64,000 nucleotides of DNA from Falsiroseomonas frigidaquae (GTDB lineage: Bacteria; Pseudomonadota; Alphaproteobacteria; Acetobacterales; Acetobacteraceae), in the NCBI RefSeq assembly GCF_012163145.1, contig NZ_JAAVTX010000004.1, positions 62,001-126,000 of the forward strand, in the 5' to 3' direction. The notes beneath the pieces were generated by a model. That model was not told where the DNA came from, made no database searches, and was given only the letters and a program-made list of their open reading frames with translations. Position 1 is the stretch's first letter. Every line of letters begins with the position of its first letter. The translations under genes were made by a program, and so were the position numbers. This document shows positions 8,397 through 16,977 of the stretch, one piece after another.

Positions 8397-8978
8397 ATGG
8401 GACGCCATCGGGAGTTCTGCACCGAGAAGGCGCTCGACGCCGCGCTCTGTGTCTTCTGGCGCAAGGGCTATGAGGGCGCGTCCTACACCGACCTGGTCGC
8501 GGCGACCGGCGTCGAGCGGCCCGCGCTGTATGCGGCCTTCGGCAACAAGGAATCGCTGTTCCACCGCGCCTTGGCGCGCTACGGCGAGCGCTACCTTGGC
8601 TACATCCCGGAGGCGCTGCAGCAGCCCACGGCGCGCCAGGTTGCGGCGCATTTCCTGCAAGGTGCGGTCGAGCTAACCACTCGCTATACGGACCGTCCCG
8701 GCTGCCTCGGCATCCAGGCCGTGCTGGCCGGGTCGGACGAGTCCGAACCCATCCGCCAGGCCCTGATCGCCTATCGCGCCACCGGCGAGGCGGCGCTGCG
8801 GGAACGCTTCGAGCGGGCGAAGGCCGAGGGCGACCTGCCAGCCACGGCGGATTGCGCGACGCTGGCCGGCTTCGTGATGGCGATGGCGCACGGCCTGTCC
8901 GTGCAGGCAAAGGCGGGCTTGCCGCGCGCGACGCTGCAGGCGGTGGCCGAGCAGGCGCTGGCCGGCTGGCCCGGCTGA
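8397..8978 (+). CDS. TetR/AcrR-family transcriptional regulator
   Basis: 193-residue repressor. The N-terminal helix-turn-helix spans about residues 8-55, with FWRKGYEGASYTDLVAATGV and the recognition helix RPALYAAFGNKESLF. The C-terminal ligand and dimer domain is all-helical and unassigned; it keeps the CLGIQAVLAG block common in the TetR branch that controls neighbouring SDR or nitroreductase genes. Its target is likely the divergent SDR gene and itself, through the dyads at 8302-8317 and 8362-8375. No strong SD precedes the start. The gene ends 1 nt from the convergent thioesterase gene. Confidence 0.9.
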   Translation: MGRHREFCTEKALDAALCVFWRKGYEGASYTDLVAATGVERPALYAAFGNKESLFHRALARYGERYLGYIPEALQQPTARQVAAHFLQGAVELTTRYTDRPGCLGIQAVLAGSDESEPIRQALIAYRATGEAALRERFERAKAEGDLPATADCATLAGFVMAMAHGLSVQAKAGLPRATLQAVAEQALAGWPG

Positions 8979-8979
8979 G

Positions 8980-9381
8980 CTAGGCGGCCGCCTCCGCCCC
9001 CTGCCCTTCCAGCAGCGCGCGCCATTCGGGCGTCAGCGCCACCTTCTCCCCGCTGTCCTGCCGCGTGAGCACGCAGACGGCGCGCGCCGTGCAGCAGGGC
9101 TCGCCATCCTTCAGCAGCGCATAGTCCTGCACATAGGAGCTGCGGCGGAAGGAGATGGTGCGGCAGGTCAGCGTCACCGCATCGTTGAAGCGCACCCCGC
9201 GCAGGTAGCGCACATCCAGCTGCGCCACGACCGGCCCCGGCCGGTCCGGCGCCAGCGCCGCGCCGGTCAGCGCCTGCCAATGCGCCACGCGCAGATCCTC
9301 GAACAGGATCAGGTAGGCCGCGTGGTTCACATGGCCATAGGGGTCGCATTCGGACCAGCGGATGACGTGTTCGCGGATCAC
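8980..9381 (-). CDS. YbgC-type hotdog acyl-CoA thioesterase, GTG start
   Basis: 133-residue single hotdog domain of the 4HBT family, expected to hydrolyse acyl-CoA thioesters. The active-site Asp is in the N-terminal RWSECDPYGHVNHAAY block, typical of the 4-hydroxybenzoyl-CoA thioesterase/YbgC branch. The GTG start (9381-9379) shares GTGA with the stop of the upstream thioesterase gene, a 4-nt overlap that implies translational coupling. Two different hotdog thioesterases thus lie in one transcript. No Tol-Pal genes accompany it, so a YbgC envelope role is not supported. Confidence 0.88.
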   Translation of the reverse strand: MIREHVIRWSECDPYGHVNHAAYLILFEDLRVAHWQALTGAALAPDRPGPVVAQLDVRYLRGVRFNDAVTLTCRTISFRRSSYVQDYALLKDGEPCCTARAVCVLTRQDSGEKVALTPEWRALLEGQGAEAAA

Positions 9382-9767
9382 AGGGGGGGCACCGGCCGCG
9401 GCTTGCGGTTCTCATCGATGGCCACGAAGGTGAAGACGCCCTCCGTCACCAGGCACATCTCCTCCTCCGACCTTTCGCGGCGCCAGGCCTCGACCTCGAT
9501 GCGCATGGAGGTGCGGCCGACGGAGACGACCTCGGCATAGATGCTGACCTCGTCGCCGACGAGGACCGGCATGTGAAACTTCATGCCCTCCACCGCGATG
9601 GTCGCGACCCGGCCGCGGCCGCGGCGCCCGGCGGCGTTGCCGGCCGCCAGGTCCATCAGCCCCATCAGCCAGCCACCGAAGATGTCGCCGGAGGGGTTGG
9701 CATCGGCCGGCATGGCGATGGTGCGAAGCTTCGGCGCATCGGTGGGCGGGGTGCGGGGGTTGGGCAA
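9378..9767 (-). CDS. YciA-like acyl-CoA thioesterase, probable TTG start
   Basis: 129-residue hotdog thioesterase. RTIAMPADANPSGDIFGGWL near the N-terminus, with the Asp of GDIFGGW, is the YciA signature, followed by FTFVAIDENRKPRPVPPL. No ATG fits: the first in-frame ATG lies inside the conserved block (AMPADAN). TTG at 9767 follows GGAGA with 5-nt spacing and gives the expected family length, so it is chosen as start. The stop overlaps the GTG of the downstream thioesterase gene. It is divergent from the phosphatase gene, with 48 nt between starts. Confidence 0.85.
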   Translation of the reverse strand: MPNPRTPPTDAPKLRTIAMPADANPSGDIFGGWLMGLMDLAAGNAAGRRGRGRVATIAVEGMKFHMPVLVGDEVSIYAEVVSVGRTSMRIEVEAWRRERSEEEMCLVTEGVFTFVAIDENRKPRPVPPL

Positions 9768-9815
9768 GCGTGTCTCCGTGGTAGGGTCGTGGCGCAACGC
9801 ATCCTTACGGCAGCC

Positions 9816-10391
9816 ATGGCGCAAGTCCACTTCCTGACGCATCCGGAGGTCGCGATCGACCCCGCCGTGCCGGTCCCCGACTGGCCGCTTTCGCCGCGCG
9901 GGCTGGAACGGTCGCGGGCCATGCTGGCGCAGCCCTGGGTGCCGCAGGTCCGCGCGGTGTTCAGCAGCACGGAGCGCAAGGCGCGCGACATGGCGGAAAT
10001 CCTGGCCGGGCATCTGGGCCTCGGCGTCACCCAGGTGGCGGCGCTCGGGGAGAATGACCGCAGCGCGACAGGCTACCTGCCGCCGGCGGAGTTCGAGGCG
10101 ACGGCGGATGAATTCTTCGCCGCGCCGGAGCGCAGCGTGCGCGGCTGGGAAAGGGCGGTGGATGCCCAGGCGCGGATCGTGGCGGCGGTGCGCGGCGTGC
10201 TGGCGCAGGCGCCGGCGGGGGATGTGGCGATCGTCGCCCATGGCGGCGTGGGGGCGCTGCTGCTGTGCCACATCAAGGGCGTGGCGATCAGCCGGGCGGA
10301 GGACCAGCCGGGCGGCGGCGGGGGGAACGGGTTTCGGTTTGCGCGGATCGGCTGGGGGTTGCTGGAGGGGTGGCGAAGGGTGGAGGGGTAG
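9816..10391 (+). CDS. Histidine phosphatase family protein with a THP in place of RHG motif
   Basis: 191-residue member of the phosphoglycerate-mutase-like superfamily. The nucleophile His is in VHFLTHPEVAID: it is preceded by Thr rather than Arg and followed by Pro rather than Gly. FSSTERKARDMAEIL supplies the second Arg, and IVAHGGVGALLL the second His. The glycine-rich loop GGGGGNGFRF comes before the end. The loss of the RHG arginine suggests altered phosphate binding, though the rest of the site is intact. Substrate unknown. ATG 9816 agrees with the fold's first strand; no strong SD is seen. Confidence 0.82.
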   Translation: MAQVHFLTHPEVAIDPAVPVPDWPLSPRGLERSRAMLAQPWVPQVRAVFSSTERKARDMAEILAGHLGLGVTQVAALGENDRSATGYLPPAEFEATADEFFAAPERSVRGWERAVDAQARIVAAVRGVLAQAPAGDVAIVAHGGVGALLLCHIKGVAISRAEDQPGGGGGNGFRFARIGWGLLEGWRRVEG

Positions 10392-10539
10392 CCCGGCCCC
10401 CACCCTCCCGCGCTGCGCGCGGGCCCCTCCAGCCCATGGCGTTGCGGCAGCGCCGCAACCCCCCGCTTCGCAGGGGAGGGTTTGCTTCTCCCTCCCCCGC
10501 TTTGCGGGGGAGGGTCGGGGTGGGGGCTCGGCGGCCCCC
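10392..10539. repeat. Composite palindromic repeat block between convergent genes
   Basis: 148 nt between convergent stops, built of palindromes. GTTGCGGC (10441-10448) pairs with GCCGCAAC (10452-10459). CCCTCCCCCGC (10490-10500) pairs perfectly with GCGGGGGAGGG (10504-10514) around a TTT loop. A third, imperfect GC palindrome lies at about 10405-10425. The block contains no gene. The 10490-10514 stem is a variant of the CCCTCTCCCC family and probably ends transcription from both sides. Confidence 0.6.
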
Positions 10540-11718
10540 TCAGCCCGGCCCGAGCTTCAGGATCGCCCGCGCCACCGCCTGCGCCCGCGGCACCAGGCTC
10601 CCCAGCTCCAGATACTCCTCCGGCGTATGCGCCTTGCCGCCCACCGGCCCGACGGCACACAGCGTCGGCGCGCCCATCGCCGCGGTGAAGCCGCTATCGG
10701 CGCAGCCGCCGCTGAACTCGCCGCTGGGATCGAAGCCGGATTCGGCGGCCGCCGCGCGATAGGTGGCGAAAAGCTTCGCCGCCTCCGGCGACTGCGTCAG
10801 CGGCAGGAACTCGCCCTTGATGGTCAGCTTTGCGCGAGTGCCGGGGACGTAGGATTTGTCGATGATGGCGTGGATCTTCGCCATCACCTCCTCGCGGTCT
10901 GCCGGCTCGACATAGCGCAGGTCGATCTGGCCCTGGGCGTGCGGCGCCACCGTGTTCACGCTCTGCCCGCCGGTCACCAGGCCCACATTCAGCGTGATGC
11001 CGCGCTTCAGGTCGGTCAGCGCATGGATCGCGGTGATCTTGGCCGCCAGCTCGCCGATGGCGCTGATGCCGGCCTCGAAATTCCCGCCGGAATGGGCGGC
11101 CTTGCCCTCGATATCGAAGACGGAAAACACGCCGCCCTTGCGGCCGGTGACGATGCCGCCATTCGGCCGGCCGGGTTCCGAATTGAACACCACGCGCGCC
11201 GCCTTGGCCTCCGCCTCGATCACCGGGCGGCCCTCGGGCGAGCCGATCTCCTCATCCCCCGTGAACAGCGCGACGAGCGGCCCGGGCGCGCCGCCGAATT
11301 TCTTGAAGGCGGCCAGGACGAACATGTTCATCACCAGCCCTGCCTTCATATCGGCGACGCCAGGGCCAAAGGCGCGATCGCCCTCGATGGTGAAGGGGCG
11401 GCGCGTCGGTTCGCCCTTCGGGAAGACGGTGTCGCGATGGCCCATCAGCAGGATGTTCTCACGGGCATTGCCGCCGCGCGTAGCGTCCCCGCCCTCAAGC
11501 GTCGCACGGATGCAGTCGCCGTGCTTCTGCTGCGGCAGCACCTCCACCGGAATGCCCTGCGCTTCCATAAAACGCGCAACCTGCGCGCCGACCTTGTCGA
11601 CGCCCTCCTTGTCGTAGCTGCCGCCATCGGTATCCACCATCTCGCGCAGCACCTGGATCATCGACTCGCGTTGTGTGGACAGCCATTTGATGATGTCGGT
11701 CTCGGTGGACATGGTCAT
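10540..11718 (-). CDS. M20-family metallopeptidase (glutamate carboxypeptidase-like)
   Basis: 392-residue zinc-dependent exopeptidase or amidohydrolase. Zinc-ligand and catalytic motifs of M20 are all present: MGHRDTVFPKG (His ligand), GVADMKAG (bridging Asp), FTGDEEIGS (general base and Glu ligand), FNSEPGRPNG and, near the end, GKAHTPEEY (His ligand). The dimerisation lid between about residues 190 and 300 carries GKAAHSGGNFEAG. The order and the FPKG block fit the CPG2-like group that removes C-terminal glutamate. No signal peptide is seen, so it is probably cytoplasmic. ATG 11718 follows AAAGGAGA. The divergent gene is a peptide-type ABC receptor, which may supply its substrate. Confidence 0.88.
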   Translation of the reverse strand: MTMSTETDIIKWLSTQRESMIQVLREMVDTDGGSYDKEGVDKVGAQVARFMEAQGIPVEVLPQQKHGDCIRATLEGGDATRGGNARENILLMGHRDTVFPKGEPTRRPFTIEGDRAFGPGVADMKAGLVMNMFVLAAFKKFGGAPGPLVALFTGDEEIGSPEGRPVIEAEAKAARVVFNSEPGRPNGGIVTGRKGGVFSVFDIEGKAAHSGGNFEAGISAIGELAAKITAIHALTDLKRGITLNVGLVTGGQSVNTVAPHAQGQIDLRYVEPADREEVMAKIHAIIDKSYVPGTRAKLTIKGEFLPLTQSPEAAKLFATYRAAAAESGFDPSGEFSGGCADSGFTAAMGAPTLCAVGPVGGKAHTPEEYLELGSLVPRAQAVARAILKLGPG

Positions 11719-11860
11719 CCGGTCTCCTTTGCGGCGCGACAGCCTCGCATCCGGCGGGAAAGCTGGAAAGGCCTGTCCGTCCCGCAGCCTTCATCACCCC
11801 GTCATCGGTGCGTCATCCCCCGCGCCTAGCTTCCGCCGCCTTCGAACGGGAGCCATCCGC

Positions 11861-13483
11861 ATGATCCAGCGCAGACATATCCTCGGCGCCACCGCCGGCG
11901 CGGCGCTGCTGCCGCGCTTCGCCATCGCGCAGAACGCGGCACCGGATACGCGGCCTTCCATCACGGTTGCCGTGCAGATCGTCAGCATCTCCGGCACGCT
12001 GGAGCCGATGCGCGAGCAGTCCAATGTCGGCTTCCGCATCATGCCGAGCTTTTCCGAACCGCTGATCGGCATCGACTGGACGCGCACGCAGCGTGCCGAG
12101 CCGGTGCTGGCGACATCCTGGCGCCGCATCGATGCGAAGACGCTGGAGCTGACGCTGCGCGACGATGTGCGGATGCATGACGGCCGCGTGATGGAGGCGG
12201 AGGACGTCGCCTTCACCTTCTCCAACGAACGCATGTGGACCGGCCTGCCCGCCGACACCCGCGGGTTGTTCGTCTCCACCACCGCGGGTGCCGCCGGCAA
12301 GACGCCGCCGCCCGAGGCCGCTGCCATCAGCCGCGCCCATTTCCCGAATTTCGAGCGCATGGAGGTGGTGGACCGGCGCACCGTGCGCTTCGTCAATTCC
12401 GTGCCGGATGTGACGCTGGAAGGCCGGCTGACGCGCACCACCGGCGCCATCTTCTCCCGCGCCGCCTTCGCGCAGGCCGCCACCTGGCTGGACTGGGCGC
12501 GCAAGCCGGTCGGCACCGGACCCTACCGCGTGGTGTCCTTCCGCCCCGGCCAGGACCTGGTGCTGGAAGCGCATGACGAATACTGGGGTGGCCGCCCGCC
12601 GCTAAAGCGCATCCGCTTCGTCGAGGTGCCGGATGTCGCCTCCCGCGTCGCGGGGCTGCAGGCCGGCGACTGGGATTTCATCTGCGACCTGCCGCCGGAC
12701 CAGATCCAGGGCATCGAGCGCAGCCCGCGGCACGAGGTGGTCGGTGGGCCGATCAACAACAACCGGCTGATCGTCTGGGACAAGACGCATCCCGTTCTCG
12801 CCAATCCGCTGGTGCGCCGCGCCATGTCGCACAGCATCGACCGGCAATCGATCGTCGACAGCCTGTGGGGCGGCCGCACCGCGGTGCCGCGGGGCCTGCA
12901 ATGGGAAGTCTACGGCGACATGTACCTGGCCGACTGGGAAGCGCCCCGCTTCGACCTGGCCGAGGCGCGCCGCCTGCTGCGGGAGGCCAACTACCAGGGC
13001 CAGCCGATCCCCTACCAGCTGCTGAACAACTACTACACGCTGCAGGTCGCCTCCTCGCGGATCCTGGTCGAGGGCTGGCGCCAGGCCGGGCTGAACGTGC
13101 AGATCGAGATGAAGGAGAATTGGGGCCAGATCATCGGCCGCTTCGAGGGTCGCGGCCTCTGCGACAATTCCAACACCGCGGTCTTCAACGACCCGGTCGC
13201 GCCGATGTCCGTCTATGCGCCGGGCGGCCAGACCTGGGCCAGCGGCCAGTGGCAGAATGACGAAGCACCGAAGCTGATGGACGCGCTGCAGACCGAGAGC
13301 GACCTGCAGAAGCGCCGCGCCACCTTCCGCCGCCTGCTGACGCTGACGGAGCGCGAGGACCCCGCCTATACCGTGCTGTTCCAGACCGCGAACTTCACGG
13401 GCAAGCGGAAGGACCTGCCCTGGCAGGCCTCGAAGTCCTTCGTGATGGACTTCTCGGCCCGCAACTGGGGCGGCGCGGCCTGA
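11861..13483 (+). CDS. ABC transporter substrate-binding protein, family 5 (peptide/nickel type)
   Basis: 540-residue periplasmic receptor of the SBP_bac_5 family (oligopeptides, dipeptides, some opines). The Tat-like signal MIQRRHILGATAGAALL carries an RR pair, as the Bug receptors here do. Family blocks seen: LTLRDDVRMHDGRVMEAEDVAF, split by normal spacing; PVGTGPYRVVSF; and NPLVRRAMSHSIDRQSIV. The start follows GGGAG. No DppBCDF-type membrane or ATPase genes are adjacent, so this receptor too is an orphan here. The stop abuts the convergent Bug gene with no intervening base. Confidence 0.9.
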   Translation: MIQRRHILGATAGAALLPRFAIAQNAAPDTRPSITVAVQIVSISGTLEPMREQSNVGFRIMPSFSEPLIGIDWTRTQRAEPVLATSWRRIDAKTLELTLRDDVRMHDGRVMEAEDVAFTFSNERMWTGLPADTRGLFVSTTAGAAGKTPPPEAAAISRAHFPNFERMEVVDRRTVRFVNSVPDVTLEGRLTRTTGAIFSRAAFAQAATWLDWARKPVGTGPYRVVSFRPGQDLVLEAHDEYWGGRPPLKRIRFVEVPDVASRVAGLQAGDWDFICDLPPDQIQGIERSPRHEVVGGPINNNRLIVWDKTHPVLANPLVRRAMSHSIDRQSIVDSLWGGRTAVPRGLQWEVYGDMYLADWEAPRFDLAEARRLLREANYQGQPIPYQLLNNYYTLQVASSRILVEGWRQAGLNVQIEMKENWGQIIGRFEGRGLCDNSNTAVFNDPVAPMSVYAPGGQTWASGQWQNDEAPKLMDALQTESDLQKRRATFRRLLTLTEREDPAYTVLFQTANFTGKRKDLPWQASKSFVMDFSARNWGGAA

Positions 13484-14455
13484 CTATTCGACCTTGCCGA
13501 TCCGGGCGACGGCGCGCAGCAGGCGCGCGCTGTCCTCGGCGAAGAAGCGGGAAAATTCCGGCGCGTCCAGATAGGCCACGGGCGCGCCGGCAGCGGTGAA
13601 GGCGGCGACCAGCTGCGGGTCCCGCACCGCCTGGCGCACCGCGTCGCGCAGCTTCTGCTGCACCGGCGCGGGCGTCGCGGCCGGCACGAAGAGCCCGGCC
13701 CAGATGTAGAACTCAACCTCCGAGAATCCCTTCTCCATGAAGGTCGGCACATCCGGGAAGGCCGCCACGCGGTCCTTGCCCCAGCAGCCCAGCACCCGCA
13801 CCCGGCCCGACCGCACATGCTGCGTCAGCGTGCCCGGCGCGGAGGCCAGCGCCTGCACCTGGCCGCCGAGCAGCGCCGTGATGGCGGGGCCGGCGCCGCT
13901 GAAGGGCACATGCAACGCACGGAAGCCGGCGGCGGCCGCCAGCATCTCCATCGCCACATGCAGCGTGCCATAGGTGCCGGAGGAGCCGTAGGGGATTTCG
14001 CCCGGCCGCGCCTTCGCCGCCGCGATGAACTCCTCCATCGTCTGCCAGGGCGCGCTCGCCGGCACGGCGAGCATGGTCGGGTCGGCATTGACCAGGGCGA
14101 TGGGGGCGAACTGGTCGACCGTATAGGGCGGCGTGCGGCCGAACAGCTTCTCCGCCTCCGGGATCACCGCCAGCGAGGACAGCGCCATCAGCGAGGTGTA
14201 GCCATCCGGCGCGCTGCGCGCGACATGCGCATTGCCGATGGCGCCCGCGGCACCGCCGCGATTCTGCACCACCACCGACTGGCCGAGGATCTTCTCCATC
14301 GCCGAGGCCGTCGGTCGTGCCGCCAGATCCGCCTGCCCGCCCGGCGGGAAGGCCACCACCATGGTCATGGCGCGGGAGGGGAAGTCGGACTGCGCGAGGG
14401 CGCTGCCGGCGAAGGGCAGCGCGGCGGTGGCGCCCAGAAGCGTGCGACGGTTCAT
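13484..14455 (-). CDS. Bug/TctC family receptor, fourth copy, with FAH hydrolase and amidase
   Basis: 323 residues from ATG 14455 (MNRRTLLGATAALPFAG, twin-arginine). Ligand-loop blocks are MVVAFPPGGQADLAARP and VVVQNRGGAAGAIGNA. GSSGTYGTLHVAMEML corresponds to the SGxGGxxH region of its paralogues. It follows an FAH-type hydrolase and an amidase on the same strand, so the three may form a unit that captures an amide or carboxylate and hydrolyses it. A hairpin (14514-14543) between this gene and the hydrolase could set different expression levels. Confidence 0.9.
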   Translation of the reverse strand: MNRRTLLGATAALPFAGSALAQSDFPSRAMTMVVAFPPGGQADLAARPTASAMEKILGQSVVVQNRGGAAGAIGNAHVARSAPDGYTSLMALSSLAVIPEAEKLFGRTPPYTVDQFAPIALVNADPTMLAVPASAPWQTMEEFIAAAKARPGEIPYGSSGTYGTLHVAMEMLAAAAGFRALHVPFSGAGPAITALLGGQVQALASAPGTLTQHVRSGRVRVLGCWGKDRVAAFPDVPTFMEKGFSEVEFYIWAGLFVPAATPAPVQQKLRDAVRQAVRDPQLVAAFTAAGAPVAYLDAPEFSRFFAEDSARLLRAVARIGKVE

Positions 14456-14513
14456 TGTTGTTTTCTCCCTTGGTTCAGATCGCGGGCGGTGCGGCGCAGC
14501 CCCCCTCACCCTG

Positions 14514-14543
14514 CCCTCTCCCCCCGAAGTTGGGGGGAGAGGG
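14514..14543 (-). terminator. Intercistronic hairpin of the CCCTCTCCCC family
   Basis: Perfect 12-bp stem, CCCTCTCCCCCC (14514-14525) with GGGGGGAGAGGG (14532-14543), loop GAAGTT. It is 10 nt after the FAH hydrolase stop and about 60 nt before the start of the Bug gene on the same strand. Both arms are identical to those at 2444-2470, but the loop differs in sequence and length. Confidence 0.6.
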
Positions 14544-14552
14544 TTCGTCAGG

Positions 14553-15434
14553 CTAGGCGACCGGGTTCTCCAGCACGCCGATGCCCGAAATCTCGATCTT
14601 CACCACATCGCCGGACTTCAGGAAGACCGGCGGGTTGAAGCCGATGCCTACGCCGGCCGGCGTACCGGTGGCGATCACATCGCCCGGCTCCAGCGTGATG
14701 ACGGCGCTGATCGCCTCGATCAGCGTCGGGATGTCGAAGATCAAATCGGCGACGGGCGCCTTCTGGCGCTGCTCGCCATTCACCCAGGTGGTCAGCACCA
14801 GCGTCGTCGGGTCCGGCACCTCATCGGCCGTCAGGATGGCCGGGCCCATGGGGCAGAAGGTGTCCAGGCCCTTGCCCAGGATCCACTGGCTGTGGCGCTT
14901 CTGCAGGTGGCGCGCGGTGACGTCGTTGATGATGGTGTAGCCGAAGACGTGCTTCAGCGCGTCCGCCTTGGCGATGCCGCGGCCGCCCTGACCGATGACG
15001 ACGCCGAGTTCGCCCTCGTAATCCACGCCGCCGGTCGGATCGAGATGGCCGAGGATCTTCTCGCCCTGGGCGATGATGCTGGTATGCGGCTTGGAGAAGA
15101 CCACGGGGAAAGGCGGCACCACGTCCTTCGCGCCGCCGTCGAAGCCCGACCCGGCGAATTCCTTGGCGTGCTCGTGGTAGTTCTTGCCGACGCAGAACAC
15201 GTTCTTCGGCGGGCGCGGGATCGGCGCGCAGAGCTTCGCGCCCTCCACCACCGGCGCCTTCGGCATGGCAGCGCGGGCCTTGTCCAGCAGCGCCGGCGCG
15301 GCGGCCAGGTCCAGCATGCTCTGCCCGCGCAGCAGCGGCTCGGCGGCGGCCAGGTCCAGAACGGCATCGCCGGCACCGAGGGCGCCGACTTCCTGCTGCA
15401 ACTTGCCCGGACGCGTGAATGTCACCAGCCGCAT
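14553..15434 (-). CDS. Fumarylacetoacetate hydrolase family protein
   Basis: 293 residues with the FAH fold. The N-terminal cap (1-70) is followed by PKNVFCVGKNYHEHAKEF, where His in NYHEH is the usual catalytic base. Metal ligands are in DYEGELGVVIG. TIINDVTARHLQK, GKGLDTFCPMGPAI, GDVIATGTPAGVG and the final GDVVKIEISGIG follow in family order. Such enzymes cleave or decarboxylate beta-diketo acids in aromatic or sugar-acid catabolism; the substrate is not deducible. It starts 46 nt after the amidase stop, probably cotranscribed. Confidence 0.88.
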   Translation of the reverse strand: MRLVTFTRPGKLQQEVGALGAGDAVLDLAAAEPLLRGQSMLDLAAAPALLDKARAAMPKAPVVEGAKLCAPIPRPPKNVFCVGKNYHEHAKEFAGSGFDGGAKDVVPPFPVVFSKPHTSIIAQGEKILGHLDPTGGVDYEGELGVVIGQGGRGIAKADALKHVFGYTIINDVTARHLQKRHSQWILGKGLDTFCPMGPAILTADEVPDPTTLVLTTWVNGEQRQKAPVADLIFDIPTLIEAISAVITLEPGDVIATGTPAGVGIGFNPPVFLKSGDVVKIEISGIGVLENPVA

Positions 15435-15480
15435 GACGAGACCTTCCTCATTGGGCGGACCGGGTCGGACCCTCGGGCCG

Positions 15481-16908
15481 CTAGTTCAGCTTCGCCCGCA
15501 TCTGCCCGGTTTCGGCCGGATTGGCCAGGGGGAGGCTGGCGGCGCGTTCCAGGGCGCGGGCGGCGCGGAAGGCCAGGTCGTCGCGGTACAGCGCGGCCGC
15601 CACCTGCACGCCGCGCGGCATGCCGGCCTCGTCCAGGCCGATCGGCACGGCGATGGCGGGCTGGCGGGTCAGGTTGAAGGCGAAGGTCCAGGGCGCCCAG
15701 TCGCGCCACAGCGCCTCGACAGGCTTGATGGTGGGCGCATCGGCGTCGAAGGCCGCGGTGGGGGTGGCCGCCGTCAGGATCAGGTCGTAGCGCTGGTGGA
15801 AGCGCGCCATGGCGTGCCCGCATTCCACGCGCAGCATGTCCGCGCCGAGGAAATCCGCGGCGGACATGTCGCCCATCCGCCGCGCCACCTCCTCGATCCC
15901 GGAATCGAGCTGGCCGCGCTTGTCCTGGGCCGTGCTGTTCCAGATCCGGGCGATGGCGACGCCCCAGACGCGGGAGAAGATGGCGCGCGTGTCGGGCAGT
16001 TCGGGGTCCGCCTCCTCGACGATGGCGCCCTGTTCGGACAGCAGCTTGGCGGCCACCTGCAAGGCGGCCTCGCCTTCCTCATCCAGCGGCGGCTCGAAGC
16101 CCAGGCGGCGCACCACGGCGACGCGCAGCCCGGCGACGCCCTGGTCCATGCCGAGGCGCCAGTCGCGCGGATCATCCGGCAGGCTGACCGGGTCGCGCAG
16201 GTCGTGGCGGGCCATGGCGGACATCATCAGCGCGGCATCGCCGACGCTGCGCGTCATCGGCCCGGCGCAGGCGACGCCCGAAAAGGCGCCATGCGGCCAT
16301 TGCGGGATGCGGCCGTAGCTGGGCTTCACGCCGACCAGGCCGCAATAGGCGGCCGGGATGCGGATGGACCCGCCGGCATCGGTGCCGATATGCAGCGGCC
16401 CGAAGCAGGCCGCCCCGGCGGCGCCGGCGCCCGATGAGCTGCCGCCGGCGGAACGCTGCGGGTTCCAGGGGTTGCGGGTGACGCCATGCAGCGGGCAGTC
16501 GCTCGGCGTCTTCCAGCCGAATTCGGTGGTGGTCGTCTTGCCGATGATGACCGCGCCCTCAGCCAGCAGGCCGACCACGGCCGGAGCATTCTCCGTCGCG
16601 GGCGTCGCATCCGTCGTCAGGCTGCCGCGACGGGTCGGGAAGCCGGCCATGTTCAGCAGGTCCTTCACCGTGCAGGGCACGCCATCCAGCAGGCCGATCG
16701 GCCGTCCGGCGGCCCAGCGCGCCTCCGACTCGCCGGCCTGGCGCAGCGCCTGCGGGTTCATGGCGGCGAAGGCGTTGACCCAGGGATTGTAGCGCGCCAC
16801 CCGCTCCATCACCGCCTTCAGCGCCTCCACCGGGGACAGGGCCCGGGCGGCGTACAGCGCCAGAAGCTGTTCCGCGGTCATCTGCGCGGGGTCGGTTGGC
16901 GTGTTCAT
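15481..16908 (-). CDS. Amidase-signature-family hydrolase
   Basis: 475-residue amidase with the full Ser-cisSer-Lys triad: Lys in PCTVKDLLNMAG, cis-Ser in SAGGSSSGAGAAGA, and the nucleophile in GTDAGGSIRIPAAYCG. VGVKPSYGRIPQWP follows as usual. Start MNTPTDPAQM at 16908 is taken because it follows GGAAG and matches the typical length; an ATG at 16944 is in frame. It hydrolyses an amide to acid and ammonia, with relatives ranging from Glu-tRNA amidotransferase A to arylamidases. Absence of GatB/GatC nearby and the catabolic neighbours argue for a scavenging role. Confidence 0.88.
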   Translation of the reverse strand: MNTPTDPAQMTAEQLLALYAARALSPVEALKAVMERVARYNPWVNAFAAMNPQALRQAGESEARWAAGRPIGLLDGVPCTVKDLLNMAGFPTRRGSLTTDATPATENAPAVVGLLAEGAVIIGKTTTTEFGWKTPSDCPLHGVTRNPWNPQRSAGGSSSGAGAAGAACFGPLHIGTDAGGSIRIPAAYCGLVGVKPSYGRIPQWPHGAFSGVACAGPMTRSVGDAALMMSAMARHDLRDPVSLPDDPRDWRLGMDQGVAGLRVAVVRRLGFEPPLDEEGEAALQVAAKLLSEQGAIVEEADPELPDTRAIFSRVWGVAIARIWNSTAQDKRGQLDSGIEEVARRMGDMSAADFLGADMLRVECGHAMARFHQRYDLILTAATPTAAFDADAPTIKPVEALWRDWAPWTFAFNLTRQPAIAVPIGLDEAGMPRGVQVAAALYRDDLAFRAARALERAASLPLANPAETGQMRAKLN

Positions 16909-16977
16909 GCGGGGCTTCCGGTTCGGGGCATCGGGGTGCAGCATGGCGACTCACCAACGCCAGGGAAACCCCGCAGC

